Under the pieces are notes generated by a model. That model saw only the letters and a program-made list of their open reading frames with translations. It was not told where the DNA came from and ran no database searches. From positions 121,265-185,264 of the forward strand of contig NZ_CAMZCS010000004.1 of NCBI RefSeq assembly GCF_947305105.1: a DNA stretch of 64,000 nt, in the 5' to 3' direction. Shown here piece after piece: positions 37,578 through 46,231 of this stretch. This DNA is from an uncultured Fibrobacter sp. (GTDB lineage Bacteria > Fibrobacterota > Fibrobacteria > Fibrobacterales > Fibrobacteraceae). The stretch's first letter is position 1. Each line of letters starts with the position of its first letter. A program made the position numbers and the translations under genes.

Positions 37578-38420
37578 TTACTTTAATGAGGATTCTTGTT
37601 TTTGAACTTTGTCTGTAAGCGGGAATAGTTGCATATTCAAGCGATATACGCGATTGCCGCCTTTTTTGGCACTCGCAATAGAAATGATTCTCTTGCGACA
37701 GTTTTCCAATTCTTTCAAGATCTCGGCATAGTCTTCATCGTCTATGCCCATAGTGACCCCCGTAAAGTTGCGTTCATCTACAGGATACTTTTCAACAGCA
37801 TCTTTTGCGAAACTGGCCATTTCCTTGTGCATCTCGCGGACAAGCACCGGCATGGCCGCAACAGACATCTGTAACGAACGGTCCACCTGTTCATACACAT
37901 TGTCGGCCGTCTTTTTAAGGAATTTCGCCCGGGTCAAGAAGGCTAGCGCATTGCGAACCTCTTCTGCCGAAAAAGCATTGCCGCAAGCCCTGGCAATATC
38001 GAGGGGTTTTGCACCCGGCATCATGGGAGCCAGTTCGCGCAGTACCGGGAATTTCCATGACTCGTAGAAAGACATCGATTCGCCTTCCAGAACACGGACT
38101 TTGCGAGCACACGCGATTTCCTTCATTTCGGTATAGGCAGCCTTTTTATCGACATCCTTTTTGGCTTGACCAAACTTCACCAACTGTCGAAAATACTCGC
38201 GTTCGGCCCCCACAAGGTCCATAGCGTCGGCGGCACGTTCAACCCCGGTTTTAGAAAGGCCGCTCTTGCCTTCGCACACCAACTTCATATGGTTAGGCGA
38301 AGTGAAACCACCCTTCTTAGTAAAATCACGCCAGGAAAAAGCGGAAGTCTGCTTTTTCCACCGGTAATAGTCGTTCATAAACAAACGGTAGTCTTCATAT
38401 TCAATTACGGATTTCATCAT
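37578..38420 (-). CDS. TIGR02147/DUF4423 family regulator-like protein (copy C)
   Basis: 280 residues beginning MMKSVIEYEDYRLFMNDYY. The helix-turn-helix-like region FSWRDFTKKGGFTSPNHMKL is followed by VCEGKSGLSKTGVERAADAM, nearly the same as copy B, and the DUF4423 part ends LNMQLFPLTDK. By eye copies B and C are much closer to each other than to copy A, and their lipoproteins are likewise related, which suggests the regulator and lipoprotein duplicate as a unit. Upstream lie GTATAAT boxes, different from the words of the other two copies. Confidence 0.87.
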   Translation of the reverse strand: MMKSVIEYEDYRLFMNDYYRWKKQTSAFSWRDFTKKGGFTSPNHMKLVCEGKSGLSKTGVERAADAMDLVGAEREYFRQLVKFGQAKKDVDKKAAYTEMKEIACARKVRVLEGESMSFYESWKFPVLRELAPMMPGAKPLDIARACGNAFSAEEVRNALAFLTRAKFLKKTADNVYEQVDRSLQMSVAAMPVLVREMHKEMASFAKDAVEKYPVDERNFTGVTMGIDDEDYAEILKELENCRKRIISIASAKKGGNRVYRLNMQLFPLTDKVQKQESSLK

Positions 38421-38460
38421 ACCCTAAATATATTTCATGCCTAGCCACATGGAATCATTT

Positions 38461-38538
38461 TTTATACAAAAATTTCGTTTTTCTATTCAAATTGTATAAT
38501 TTTACGTATAATTTCAAAAATTCAAAAAATCATTATAC
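38461..38538. promoter_or_regulatory. GTATAAT boxes between TIGR02147 copy C and dusA
   Basis: GTATAAT at 38494-38500 and 38506-38512 (12 bp apart), inverted (ATTATAC) at 38532-38538, and a near match TTTATAC at 38461-38467. The word resembles a -10 element, so some copies may be promoter parts; the 12-bp spacing and inversion favour an operator. Confidence 0.45.
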
Positions 38539-38579
38539 ACCCTAGCTGGCACAATATGATTTTTTCTACATTTGCCCGC

Positions 38580-39608
38580 ATGGATTTAGACCACTGCCGC
38601 CGTCTTTCTATTGCGCCGATGCTCGACTGCACCGACCGTCACGAGCGCTATTTTTTGCGTCTACTTTCGCGGAACGTTCTGCTCTACAGCGAGATGGTGG
38701 TGGCAAGCGGGCTTTTGCATTGCGAAAATACCGACATGTTCCTCGGGCACGAACCGCTCGAACAGCCCGCAGTGTTGCAGCTCGGAGGCAGCAACCCAAC
38801 AGATCTCGCGCGCGCATCCAAGCTCGTAGAAGCCGCGGGATTCCAGGAAGTGAACCTGAACTGCGGATGCCCTTCGGACCGCGTGCAGAACGGAAACTTC
38901 GGCGCATGCCTCATGAAAGAAAAGAATGTCGTCGCCGACTGTTTCAAGGCCATGCAAGATGCGGTGGGCATTCCCGTGTCCATCAAGTGCCGCATCGGGG
39001 TCGACGAGTTCGACAGCTGGGAATTCTTCACTGATTTTATACAAACTATCCGCGACGCGGGATGCAAGGTGTTCATCATCCATGCGCGCAAGGCGTGGCT
39101 CCAAGGTCTCAGCCCCAAGGAGAACCGCGAGGTCCCGCCGCTGCACTACGATTTCGTCCACCGCCTCAAGGCCGAGATGCCGGACCTGAACATCAGCATC
39201 AACGGCGGCATCAAGACGCTCGACCAGGTGGAGGAACAACTTAAGGACCTGGACGGAGTGATGGTCGGCCGCGAAGCGTACGAGAACCCGTGGTTCCTGC
39301 ACGACGCAGACGAACGCATTTTCGGCGATGTCCGCCCCGAAAGCGACAATCCCGCCGATATTGCCGCAGGGAAAGCACGCCCCGCGACCCGGAAAGCGCT
39401 CCTGGAAGCCTACCTCCCCTACGTAGAAAAGCAGACCGCCGACGGATGCCCCGCCACGATTCTCGTAAAGCACCTCTACGGGCTGTTCGCCGGACTCCCC
39501 GGTGCCCGCAGGTTCCGCCAGATGCTCAGCAACGAGTCCCCCAAGGCAAGGGGCCGCGGAGAAGCCGTCGCCCTGATCCGCCAGGCGATGGACCAGGTAA
39601 AAGAATAA
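38580..39608 (+). CDS. dusA: tRNA-dihydrouridine synthase A
   Basis: A 342-residue FMN-dependent enzyme that reduces uridines in the tRNA D-loop. LSIAPMLDCTDRHERYFLRL is the DusA opening (most Dus read APM.G.TD), QLGGSNPTDLA follows, VNLNCGCPSDRVQNGNFGACLM holds the catalytic Cys in NCGCPS, and ARKAWLQGLSPKENREVPPL and INGGIKT are DusA-specific. The start at 38580 is the Met directly before the barrel. It is divergent from TIGR02147 copy C. Confidence 0.96.
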   Translation: MDLDHCRRLSIAPMLDCTDRHERYFLRLLSRNVLLYSEMVVASGLLHCENTDMFLGHEPLEQPAVLQLGGSNPTDLARASKLVEAAGFQEVNLNCGCPSDRVQNGNFGACLMKEKNVVADCFKAMQDAVGIPVSIKCRIGVDEFDSWEFFTDFIQTIRDAGCKVFIIHARKAWLQGLSPKENREVPPLHYDFVHRLKAEMPDLNISINGGIKTLDQVEEQLKDLDGVMVGREAYENPWFLHDADERIFGDVRPESDNPADIAAGKARPATRKALLEAYLPYVEKQTADGCPATILVKHLYGLFAGLPGARRFRQMLSNESPKARGRGEAVALIRQAMDQVKE

Positions 39609-39648
39609 AAACGGGCCAAAAAAGGGTTTTTTAGGGGGTCTTTCCCCC

Positions 39649-39677
39649 TTGACAAAACGGCCAAATTTTTCTCTATT
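39649..39677 (+). promoter_or_regulatory. Candidate promoter of the small basic protein gene
   Basis: TTGACA at 39649-39654 with TCTATT 17 bp downstream, 43 bp before the ATG. A G5/C5 hairpin just upstream may end dusA transcription. Confidence 0.45.
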
Positions 39678-39719
39678 TGGGAGCACAATTTTCAGTTTAA
39701 CCTTTAACGGAGATACAAC

Positions 39720-39815
39720 ATGCCTTGCGGAAAGAAAAGAAAGCGCAGGAAGATTGCGACCCACAAGCGTAAAAAACGCCGTCGTCGTGACCGCCAGAAA
39801 AAGAAACTTCGCTAA
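39720..39815 (+). CDS. AURKAIP1/COX24 (mS38-type) small basic ribosome-associated protein
   Basis: A 31-residue, extremely basic protein (MPCGKKRKRRKIATHKRKKR, then more Arg/Lys). It matches the C-terminal motif of mitochondrial mS38 (AURKAIP1/COX24) and the similar tiny proteins of Bacteroidetes and other bacteria that read MPSGKKRKRHK.ATHKRKKR. These are ribosome components or associates near the small-subunit/inter-subunit region; the bacterial naming varies. It has a GGAG ribosome site 9 nt upstream, its own candidate promoter and a strong terminator, as expected of a highly expressed gene. Confidence 0.88.
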   Translation: MPCGKKRKRRKIATHKRKKRRRRDRQKKKLR

Positions 39816-39850
39816 TATCCGTTAGCATTTTCTTGTAATTTCCTGAAAAG

Positions 39851-39878
39851 CGGAGTGCGAAAAACACTCCGTTTTTTT
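39851..39878 (+). terminator. Terminator after the small basic protein gene
   Basis: CGGAGTG/CACTCCG stem with an A-rich 7-nt loop, then seven T. Confidence 0.9.
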
Positions 39879-39923
39879 CTGTTTATAGTCGACAACGCCT
39901 ATCCACGGACCCCGGTCAAAACA

Positions 39924-42083
39924 ATGATCCTCACCGGCAGCATAAAGACAATCACATTCCACAATCCGCAGAACGGTTTTACGGTCATGCGACTGACGGA
40001 CGCCGAGACCCAAAAGGTCGTGGTAGTCACTGGGAATTTTCCAGAACTTTCGACGGGGGAATCGCTGAAACTTACGGGGGATTGGGGACGGCACCCGAAA
40101 TTCGGGCCGCAGTTCGTATGCACCGGGTTCGAAATCCTCGCGCCCGAAGACAGCAGCATCGAGTCTTACCTCTCTAGCGGACTTTTCCCGGGAATCGGCC
40201 CCAAGACAGCGGCCAGCATCGTAGCCGTTTTCGGGGACAGGACAGCCGACATTCTCGACAACGAGCCGGACACATTCCGCAAGACGAAAATCAAGGGACT
40301 GACTGCGAAGAAGGCCGAACTGTTCCTCGCCCGCTGGCAAGAGAACCGCCACAGCCGCGAGACTCTCCTGTTCCTCTACCAGCACGACATCACCGGGAGC
40401 ATTGCCAAAAAGCTCTGGACCAAGTACGGCCAAGACACCATCCGCCGCATCAAGGACAACCCCTACATGCTCTGCGAGGACGTCTACGGCATCGGCTTTG
40501 TCAAGGCGGACGAAATTGCGACCAAGATAGGCTTCCCGAAGGATAGCCCCGTCAGGCTCGAAGCGGCCATCCTTTACACCTTGCAGGAATCGACAAGCGA
40601 CGGGCACGTTTTCCTCCCCAAGGGAGCACTCCTGGAGCGCACGGCCAAGAACCTGCGCCTCACCTACGAAGACGAAGACGCCTACAACACCATCCTGGAG
40701 AAGTTCGAGGAACTCTGCGGCAGGGAACGCATCAAGCGCGTTGACGACGACTGTTTCTACCCGCCCATCTTCCGCGCCGAACAGAACATCGCGGACAACA
40801 TCCTCCTGCGCCTGCAAGGGAACCGGTTGCCCATTGACGGTTTCGAAAACAAGCTGATAGACTGGGAACGCGAGCACAAGTTCGCATTCGACCCCATACA
40901 GCGGCAGGCCATATCGACGGCAATTTCGTACAAGATTAGCGTCATCACTGGCGGACCGGGCACAGGCAAGACGACAATTCTCAAGGGAATTTTGCACCTC
41001 GCCCGAAAAATGGGCGAAAAGATACGCCTTGCCGCCCCCACGGGGCGCGCCGCCAAGCGCATGAGCGAATGCAGCGGCGAAGACGCCTGCACCATCCACC
41101 GTCTGCTCGAGGTGGACCCCATCACCGGCAAGTTCAACAAAGATATTGGCAACCAGTTGGAATGCGATTTGCTCGTCATCGATGAATTCAGCATGGTCGA
41201 CACGTGGCTTGCCGCAGCCATTCTCGAAGCGACACCGCTGAGGACCCGCATTGTATTCATCGGTGATGCGAACCAGCTGCCGAGCGTAGGCCCGGGCAAC
41301 GTGCTCAACGATTTGCTCCAATGCCCGCAAATCCCGAACATCCGCTTGCAGCACATCTTTAGGCAATCCGGCGGCAACGACATCGCCGACAAGGCCGCCA
41401 AAATCAACCAGGGCATCACGCCAGCGCCTATCGACGGGCCGAACTTCCACTTTATCCCCTTCGAAACGCCAGAGCAGGCAAGAGAGATTGTCCGGGAACT
41501 GCTCATTAGCGGCGTCCGCAGCAAAATCAACGTCGACCTCAAAACAGAAATGCAGTTGCTCACCCCGATGCGCAAGGGACCGCTCGGCACGTTCGAACTG
41601 AACACCTTTTTGCAAGACATTCTCAACCCGGAAAGGACCCCGACAAGGGCCGGAGTGGAACGCCACAGAATCGCCGGAGTCCGCTGGAGTGAAGGCGACC
41701 GCGTGATGCAAGTCCGCAACAACTACGACAAGAACGTCTTCAACGGCGACACGGGAATCATTTACCGGATCAGCAAGAACACGAACAAGGTAACTGTATT
41801 CTTTGAAGACAAGACTGTGGAATACGAGAGCGACGAAATGGACCAGCTCGCCCTCGCCTACGCCTGCACCATTCACAAGAGCCAGGGCAGCGAATACCCC
41901 GCCGTCATCGTGGTTCTCGATTCCAGCCACTACATGATGCTACAGCGGAACCTCATCTACACCGCCATCACGCGAGCCAAAGGGCACGTGTGGGTGCTGT
42001 CGGCGCCAGGAGCATTCCACCAGGCCGTGCGCAACAACCGCAGCACAAAGCGGTACACAAGACTCAAAGAAAGGCTGGGGTGA
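39924..42083 (+). CDS. recD2: RecD2-family ATP-dependent DNA helicase
   Basis: A 719-residue SF1B 5'-3' helicase, RecD-like but without RecBC partners. The N-terminal OB-like domain (SIKTITFHNPQNGFTVMRL) and helix-hairpin-helix repeats (FPGIGPKTAASIVAVFGDRT, then MLCEDVYGIGFVKADEIATKIG) are typical of RecD2. Walker A is GGPGTGKTT, Walker B is VIDEFSM, the GDANQLPSVGPGN motif III follows, and LAYACTIHKSQGSEYPAVI and YTAITRAK are the C-terminal motifs. It acts in DNA repair and recombination. I start at the ATG at 39924; the frame upstream overlaps the terminator. Confidence 0.94.
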   Translation: MILTGSIKTITFHNPQNGFTVMRLTDAETQKVVVVTGNFPELSTGESLKLTGDWGRHPKFGPQFVCTGFEILAPEDSSIESYLSSGLFPGIGPKTAASIVAVFGDRTADILDNEPDTFRKTKIKGLTAKKAELFLARWQENRHSRETLLFLYQHDITGSIAKKLWTKYGQDTIRRIKDNPYMLCEDVYGIGFVKADEIATKIGFPKDSPVRLEAAILYTLQESTSDGHVFLPKGALLERTAKNLRLTYEDEDAYNTILEKFEELCGRERIKRVDDDCFYPPIFRAEQNIADNILLRLQGNRLPIDGFENKLIDWEREHKFAFDPIQRQAISTAISYKISVITGGPGTGKTTILKGILHLARKMGEKIRLAAPTGRAAKRMSECSGEDACTIHRLLEVDPITGKFNKDIGNQLECDLLVIDEFSMVDTWLAAAILEATPLRTRIVFIGDANQLPSVGPGNVLNDLLQCPQIPNIRLQHIFRQSGGNDIADKAAKINQGITPAPIDGPNFHFIPFETPEQAREIVRELLISGVRSKINVDLKTEMQLLTPMRKGPLGTFELNTFLQDILNPERTPTRAGVERHRIAGVRWSEGDRVMQVRNNYDKNVFNGDTGIIYRISKNTNKVTVFFEDKTVEYESDEMDQLALAYACTIHKSQGSEYPAVIVVLDSSHYMMLQRNLIYTAITRAKGHVWVLSAPGAFHQAVRNNRSTKRYTRLKERLG

Positions 42084-42123
42084 GGCTCGAGGCTCCAGGC
42101 TCGAGGGGCGAGGCTCGGGGAAT
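42084..42123. repeat. Heptad array (GGCTCGA type)
   Basis: Units GGCTCGA, GGCTCCA, GGCTCGA, GGGGCGA, GGCTCGG directly after the recD2 stop codon: a 7-bp period over about 40 bp. Confidence 0.6.
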
Positions 42124-42195
42124 CAGCGAATACAAACAAAAATCCCGCAGATTTCTCCACGGGAAATTTTCAAATTCTGAAGACAGTTTCCGGTA

Positions 42196-42240
42196 AGATT
42201 CTACTTCCTACCGTCTACTGTCTACTTCCTACTGTCTACT
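42196..42240. repeat. Heptad array (CTACTGT type)
   Basis: Units CTACTTC, CTACCGT, CTACTGT, CTACTTC, CTACTGT, CTACTAC: a 7-bp period that runs into the stop codon of ilvE (TAG read leftward at 42241-42239). Confidence 0.65.
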
Positions 42241-43273
42241 ACAGTTCCACCACTTCAGTCCAGCCGAACGGGTCTTCGGCTTCACCGAACTGGATGGCAG
42301 TGTACTTCGTGAAGAGTTCCGTGCAGACCGGGCCCGGATTCACGCCGTCACCGTATGTGAATTCCTTGCCGGCAACCGGATCCACAATCTTTTTGATCGG
42401 GGTAATCACGGCGGCGGTACCGCATTCGGCGGTTTCGGAGAATTCAGCGAGTTCTTCGAACGGAACTTGGCGGCGTTCCACAGTGTAGCCGAGGTATTCA
42501 GCCAACTGCTGCAAACTCTTGTTCGTAATGGACGGCAGAATGGATTCGGACTTCGGGGTCACGTAGGTCTTGCCCTTGATGCCGAAGAAGTTTGCCGGAC
42601 CGCATTCGTCGATGTACTTCTTTTCCTTCGCATCCAGGTAGATGGTGCTGGAGTAACCAAGCTTCTTGGCCTCGGCGAGGGAAAGCAAGCTGGCAGCGTA
42701 GTTACCGCCGACCTTCACCGTACCCGTACCCTGCGGAGCGGCGCGGTCGTAGTTGCGGCTGATCATCATGTCCACCGGCTTGAACCCGTCCTTGAAGTAC
42801 GGACCCACCGGAGTCACGAACATCAACAGCAGGTATTCGTCGGAGGGCTTCACGCCGACTTCCGGGCTCGTACCGATGAGGAGCGGGCGGATGTAAAGCG
42901 TTGCACCGTAACCGTACGGCGGCACAAAACGGGCGTTGGCCTTCACCACTGTGTGGACCATCTCGCGGAACAGTTCGACCGGCGGAACAGCCATGAGCAC
43001 GCGGTTCGCGGTGTTCTGCATGCGCTTCGCATTCTCGTCAACGCGGAAAATACGGACCTTGCCGTCCTTGCCCGTGTAAGCCTTGAGGCCTTCGAAACCT
43101 TCCTGGCCGTAATGCAAGCAAGTAGCGGCCATGTGGATGCTGATGTCCTTGGAAGAAGAAAGTTCGATCTTGCCCCACTGACCATTGCGGTAGTAGCAGC
43201 GAACATTGTAATCGGTGTCATAATAACCGAAGGGGAGCGTCTTCCAATCGACATTGTTCAAATCAACTTGCAT
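42239..43273 (-). CDS. ilvE: Branched-chain amino acid aminotransferase
   Basis: A 344-residue fold-type IV PLP transaminase that interconverts Leu, Ile and Val with their 2-oxo acids. Signs: CLHYGQEGFEGLKAY, FRVDENAKRMQNTANRVLM, YIRPLLIGT, the PLP lysine in GTGTVKVGGNYAASL and EVLYLD-type block STIYLDAKEKKYIDECGPANFFG, then TNKSLQQLAEYLGYTVERR. Length is typical for type II BCATs. The start at 43273 puts the usual DWKTLPFGYYDTDYN near the N-terminus; the longer frame upstream lacks family residues. Confidence 0.95.
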   Translation of the reverse strand: MQVDLNNVDWKTLPFGYYDTDYNVRCYYRNGQWGKIELSSSKDISIHMAATCLHYGQEGFEGLKAYTGKDGKVRIFRVDENAKRMQNTANRVLMAVPPVELFREMVHTVVKANARFVPPYGYGATLYIRPLLIGTSPEVGVKPSDEYLLLMFVTPVGPYFKDGFKPVDMMISRNYDRAAPQGTGTVKVGGNYAASLLSLAEAKKLGYSSTIYLDAKEKKYIDECGPANFFGIKGKTYVTPKSESILPSITNKSLQQLAEYLGYTVERRQVPFEELAEFSETAECGTAAVITPIKKIVDPVAGKEFTYGDGVNPGPVCTELFTKYTAIQFGEAEDPFGWTEVVEL

Positions 43274-43397
43274 AATATTCACCTTTTTTGCAGTTAGTGC
43301 ATTTTTAAAGGTATCGTTCGGTACCGCACAGAAAAATACAATTATGCCGGGGATTTTGGCACGATTTGTCGTGAAAAAATAAAGAAAAATGGGTATC

Positions 43398-43682
43398 TCA
43401 CACATTCGATATAATCTCTCCACTCCGTTTCAGCAAGGATTTTCTTTCCACATCGTCTGCGGTATTGGGAATGTCCGCAACCATCCTAGACAATTCCCTA
43501 ATTTTCACAAACGTATCTATAATGTTTATTGTCGTCTGCGTTGCCGTTTTTCCCTTCAAAATGGTAGCAAGCATATACAAACCACGTTCCGTAAACGCTG
43601 TTGGATTGACTGGACTGAATTTAAGCTTTTCGAGGTGGTCAAAATTTTTTACCACCTCCTTTTTCTCTTCATTCTCTTTCAT
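43398..43682 (-). pseudogene. ORF6N-domain protein fragment
   Basis: A 94-residue frame with the C-terminal part of an ORF6N/KilA-type protein: FSPVNPTAFTERGLYMLATILKGKTATQTTI followed by FVKIRELSRMV. Full proteins begin with a conserved block on DNA-binding (I-R-G-K-x-V-x-L-D-x-x-L-A-x-L-Y) that is missing here. ORF6N proteins are phage- and mobile-element-linked. The fragment begins the decayed stretch 43.4-45.4 kb. Confidence 0.7.
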
Positions 43683-43956
43683 AAATTCTCCATCCGCCTA
43701 CAAGGCAAAAAAGGCGGGGTTAATGTTTTCGCAAACAATATAAATCACTTCAAATGTCAAAAGATGACATCTGGATATTTTTTTGAGCTGGGAGACATCT
43801 CCCCCTCGCTCCTAAGGGGACACCCCCTAACACCCCCGGCCCGACAGTCACCCTGTAGCCTTTTATCCCGGCCTTGTGCTGGGATCACCATTCCTTACCT
43901 GAACCGCGGGTATCATCTCCTCTAAAAAATCGCCTTAACATCATAGACCACTCGGT
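43683..43956. other. Non-coding stretch between the ORF6N fragment and the FISUMP pseudogene
   Basis: About 270 bp. It contains a C-rich segment around 43800-43850 and several short imperfect stems. I see no gene, promoter or convincing terminator. Confidence 0.5.
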
Positions 43957-44997
43957 TTATTGTTTTTCGACCATCACACAGCGGACAGAATAGCCATCAA
44001 TTTTCAGGTCACCATCATCAGACCGTGGAGCATGATCTGTTATACCTGATATATATGACGAATAGACATAAGCAACAGAATCAGCTGCATGTTCTTGTGG
44101 GTATGCGAAAAAATAGTTTGATTTAATTTGGAAAACTCACCTTCTTTAGTTCGCAATCCTGCGTCAGTAAGAGACAAACCGCTTGAATTATAGCCATTAA
44201 ATCCATACATCGAACGAACACCCTCTATACCATATTCATTTGTTTCCGCATGCCAAGCAATAAAAAAATCATTATAGGTCATCAATCTCCAACCTTCGGG
44301 ACAAATCCCCTTATGATTTTCCTGAATAAGATCGGCACAACTTTCCGTGTTGCAACGACTTGGCAATTGCATCATCTCAGCCCATTGGTACAAACCGCCA
44401 AATTCGTCACAATAAGTCGTATCGTTGTTATAGCAGTAACGTTCAATCTTGTTGTCATCGTTTTGATTTTTTTTTGCCACGCACCATTTCGCCGATGTTC
44501 AGGTTTTCAGCCATAACAGTCACAGAAGCCAAATTTCCCGTTGTATCTTTACCTTTTATAGTGATATAATAGTAGCTACGGCCATTGCGCGTATCAGTAA
44601 ACTGCTTGTAGGCATTCTCACCAACACGCCAATCTCCACCCAACGTCTTGGAATGGTCAAACGGCACGTACTCGCTGCTGGAGGATTCACTGACACTACT
44701 GCTCGATGCAACACTCGATGATGACAAGTTCGCTGAGCTTTGTCGAAGCGAACTGCTGGACTTTGCGCTACTCGAAGACGTTTTCTTGGAAGACGAACTA
44801 GACTTGCCTCCTTCGTCATTGCGAGAACTCGAAGAGTTTGTGGCAATCTCCTTGCCACTACTTGATTTTGCAGAACTACTCGACTTCGCCGAAGAAGACG
44901 ACTTCCCGCTCGACGAGGACTCTTCCTCGATACTGCTCGACAACTCGTCCGAGTTCGGCTCGACAAAACTGCCACTGATTTGTTGGTGGAGATAGAT
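43957..44997 (-). pseudogene. FISUMP-domain surface protein, N-terminally truncated and frameshifted twice
   Basis: Reading leftward, an in-frame stretch SGSFVEPNSDELSSS begins at the very edge of the neighbouring toxin-antitoxin remnant with no signal peptide. A long Ser/Lys linker and the FISUMP start (TDTRNGRSYYYITI ... MAENLNIGEMVRG) follow. At an A9 run (about 44469-44477) the frame breaks; one A fewer restores KKNQNDDNKIERYCYNN and the domain continues to GLRTKEGEF. There a T4 run is one base short; adding a T restores FFQIKSNYFFAYPQEHAADS and the normal FISUMP end DGYSVRCVMVEKQ. The loss of the signal peptide plus two frameshifts argues for a pseudogene, though homopolymer sequencing errors could explain the shifts. 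Confidence 0.8.
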
Positions 44998-44998
44998 T

Positions 44999-45410
44999 AT
45001 GTCCTACGATGTTCTGGAAAAAGAACTTCGGCTGTTGCCGCAATCCTACCTTGAAGATGTAGCCAAGTACGTCCAATTCCTGCTTTATCAGCATGAACAG
45101 GAACGTATGGCCCCTCTTGCGGAATCCGATCTCGCCGAAGTGTACTCTTACATTTCAACAGAATTGCAATCGGCAGCGACAGCTGACAACGTAATCGATT
45201 CGTTGCAGCGTGCGGTGAAAGACCTGTCCATTATGCCTAACAGATATCATCGCTACATGGAGGAGCCATGGTTTTCTGAGGGCGTACGCTGTTTTTTCGG
45301 TTCGAAATTTTTCTGTATTTTACACTGTGGACGAGGACGAACAATGCATCTTTGTTGTTCATGTAATCTACAGTAAAAGGGATTTCCCGCAAATATTGTC
45401 GAAAGTGTGA
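44999..45410 (+). pseudogene. Fused and frameshifted DUF2281-antitoxin / ParE-RelE toxin remnant
   Basis: The N-terminal 36 residues (MSYDVLEKELRLLPQSYLED, then YVQFLLYQHEQ) look like a DUF2281-type antitoxin. They run straight into LAESDLAEVYSYISTELQS, the usual start of a ParE/RelE-like toxin, so the antitoxin C-terminus and toxin N-terminus are missing: an in-frame fusion by deletion. The toxin continues to GVRCF, where a T6 run is one base too long; with T5 the frame gives SVRNFSVFYTVDEDEQCIFV and IYSKRDFPQIL, ending at 45410. A ribosome site (GGTGGAG) remains. It is most likely inactive. Confidence 0.75.
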
Positions 45411-45457
45411 CAAAAACTTTGCTATCTCGGCAAGTTGTAATCTCGCAACTGTATAGC

Positions 45458-45484
45458 AAAAAAGCCCCCTTGCGGAGGTTTTTT
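45458..45484. terminator. Bidirectional terminator
   Basis: CCCCC-TTGC-GGAGG stem with A6 on the left and T6 on the right, between the toxin remnant and the convergent FISUMP gene. Confidence 0.8.
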
Positions 45485-45503
45485 GCTGTTGTTTTATCCT
45501 GTG

Positions 45504-46145
45504 TTAGTCCTTTACGCAACGGACAGAGTTCCCAGTGTTCTTACTGATGTCGTACAGGTACGCATTGTCGACATCGCTGTACATGACCATGTAGAACGCG
45601 CCACCGCTAAGGCTCCCAGCAGAACTCCAGAAGTGCGCGCCGTAGCCCTCGTTGATGTATTCCCCACGGTAATCCCTATACCCAGCAGGCAATGCCGAGA
45701 ACCCGTAGGCATCCATGCCGTTCCCGTTTTTGGACCAGCCACTCTGCGACTTGAGAACAATGCCCGCAACGGTACTACCGCCCACCACCGTGAACAGGGT
45801 TCGCCATTCCGTCTCGCTCGGCAGGTGCCAGCCCGTAGGGCATGCCATCATCGCGGCAGCCCATGTGTAGAGGCGCCCATAAGTTGGGCAATTGGCCGGT
45901 TCATTGTTGTAGCAATATGAGTTTGCCATTTCGTAATTGAGGTTTTGAGCCATCCACGTCTGCAAGCCAATGGTGGCCGTCTTATAGGTTTGGCCATCAC
46001 GGGCGTCGGTAAGAGGCCCTTCGAACATTGCTGTTGGAAGACCTTCGACAGGTTCAGTTCCCTTTGCGTTTGAATCGCTGTCGCCGCCGCAAGCGGCAAG
46101 CATCGCAGCCACACCGGCTAAAGCCAAGAATTTCGTATAAACCAT
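45504..46145 (-). CDS. FISUMP-domain lipoprotein
   Basis: A complete 213-residue lipoprotein: lipobox LAAC (Cys 19), short linker, then the full FISUMP domain (Fibrobacter-specific paralogous domain TIGR02145). Landmarks are LTDARDGQTYKTATIGLQTW, MAQNLNYEM, SYCYNNEPANCPTYGRLYTW, CPTGWHLPSETEWRTL, GFSALPAGYRDYRGEYI, HFWSSAG and the final NSVRCVKD. The domain resembles sulfatase-modifying/C-type-lectin-like folds and is thought to be a surface module; its ligand is unknown. AAGGAG precedes the ATG. It is the intact relative of the two FISUMP remnants in this window. Confidence 0.92.
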   Translation of the reverse strand: MVYTKFLALAGVAAMLAACGGDSDSNAKGTEPVEGLPTAMFEGPLTDARDGQTYKTATIGLQTWMAQNLNYEMANSYCYNNEPANCPTYGRLYTWAAAMMACPTGWHLPSETEWRTLFTVVGGSTVAGIVLKSQSGWSKNGNGMDAYGFSALPAGYRDYRGEYINEGYGAHFWSSAGSLSGGAFYMVMYSDVDNAYLYDISKNTGNSVRCVKD

Positions 46146-46231
46146 GGCAAATCTCCTTCACTGAATATACATTTCTTAAAAAAAATACATTAAATTAGCG
46201 TCAAGCGGACTCCAAAGGTGGTCAAAATTTT

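Noticed and set aside
39619..39648. G5/C5 hairpin after dusA as a rho-independent terminator
   Set aside because: The stem is not followed by a T-run on the plus strand, so I did not list it as a terminator; it could still slow transcription or assist termination.
39822..41930. A 702-residue minus-strand frame opposite recD2
   Set aside because: Antisense shadow of a gene with complete helicase motifs.
43800..43960. C-rich non-coding stretch considered as an RNA gene or riboswitch
   Set aside because: I could not draw a stable conserved fold or recognise any known RNA family, and it lies within a decayed region.
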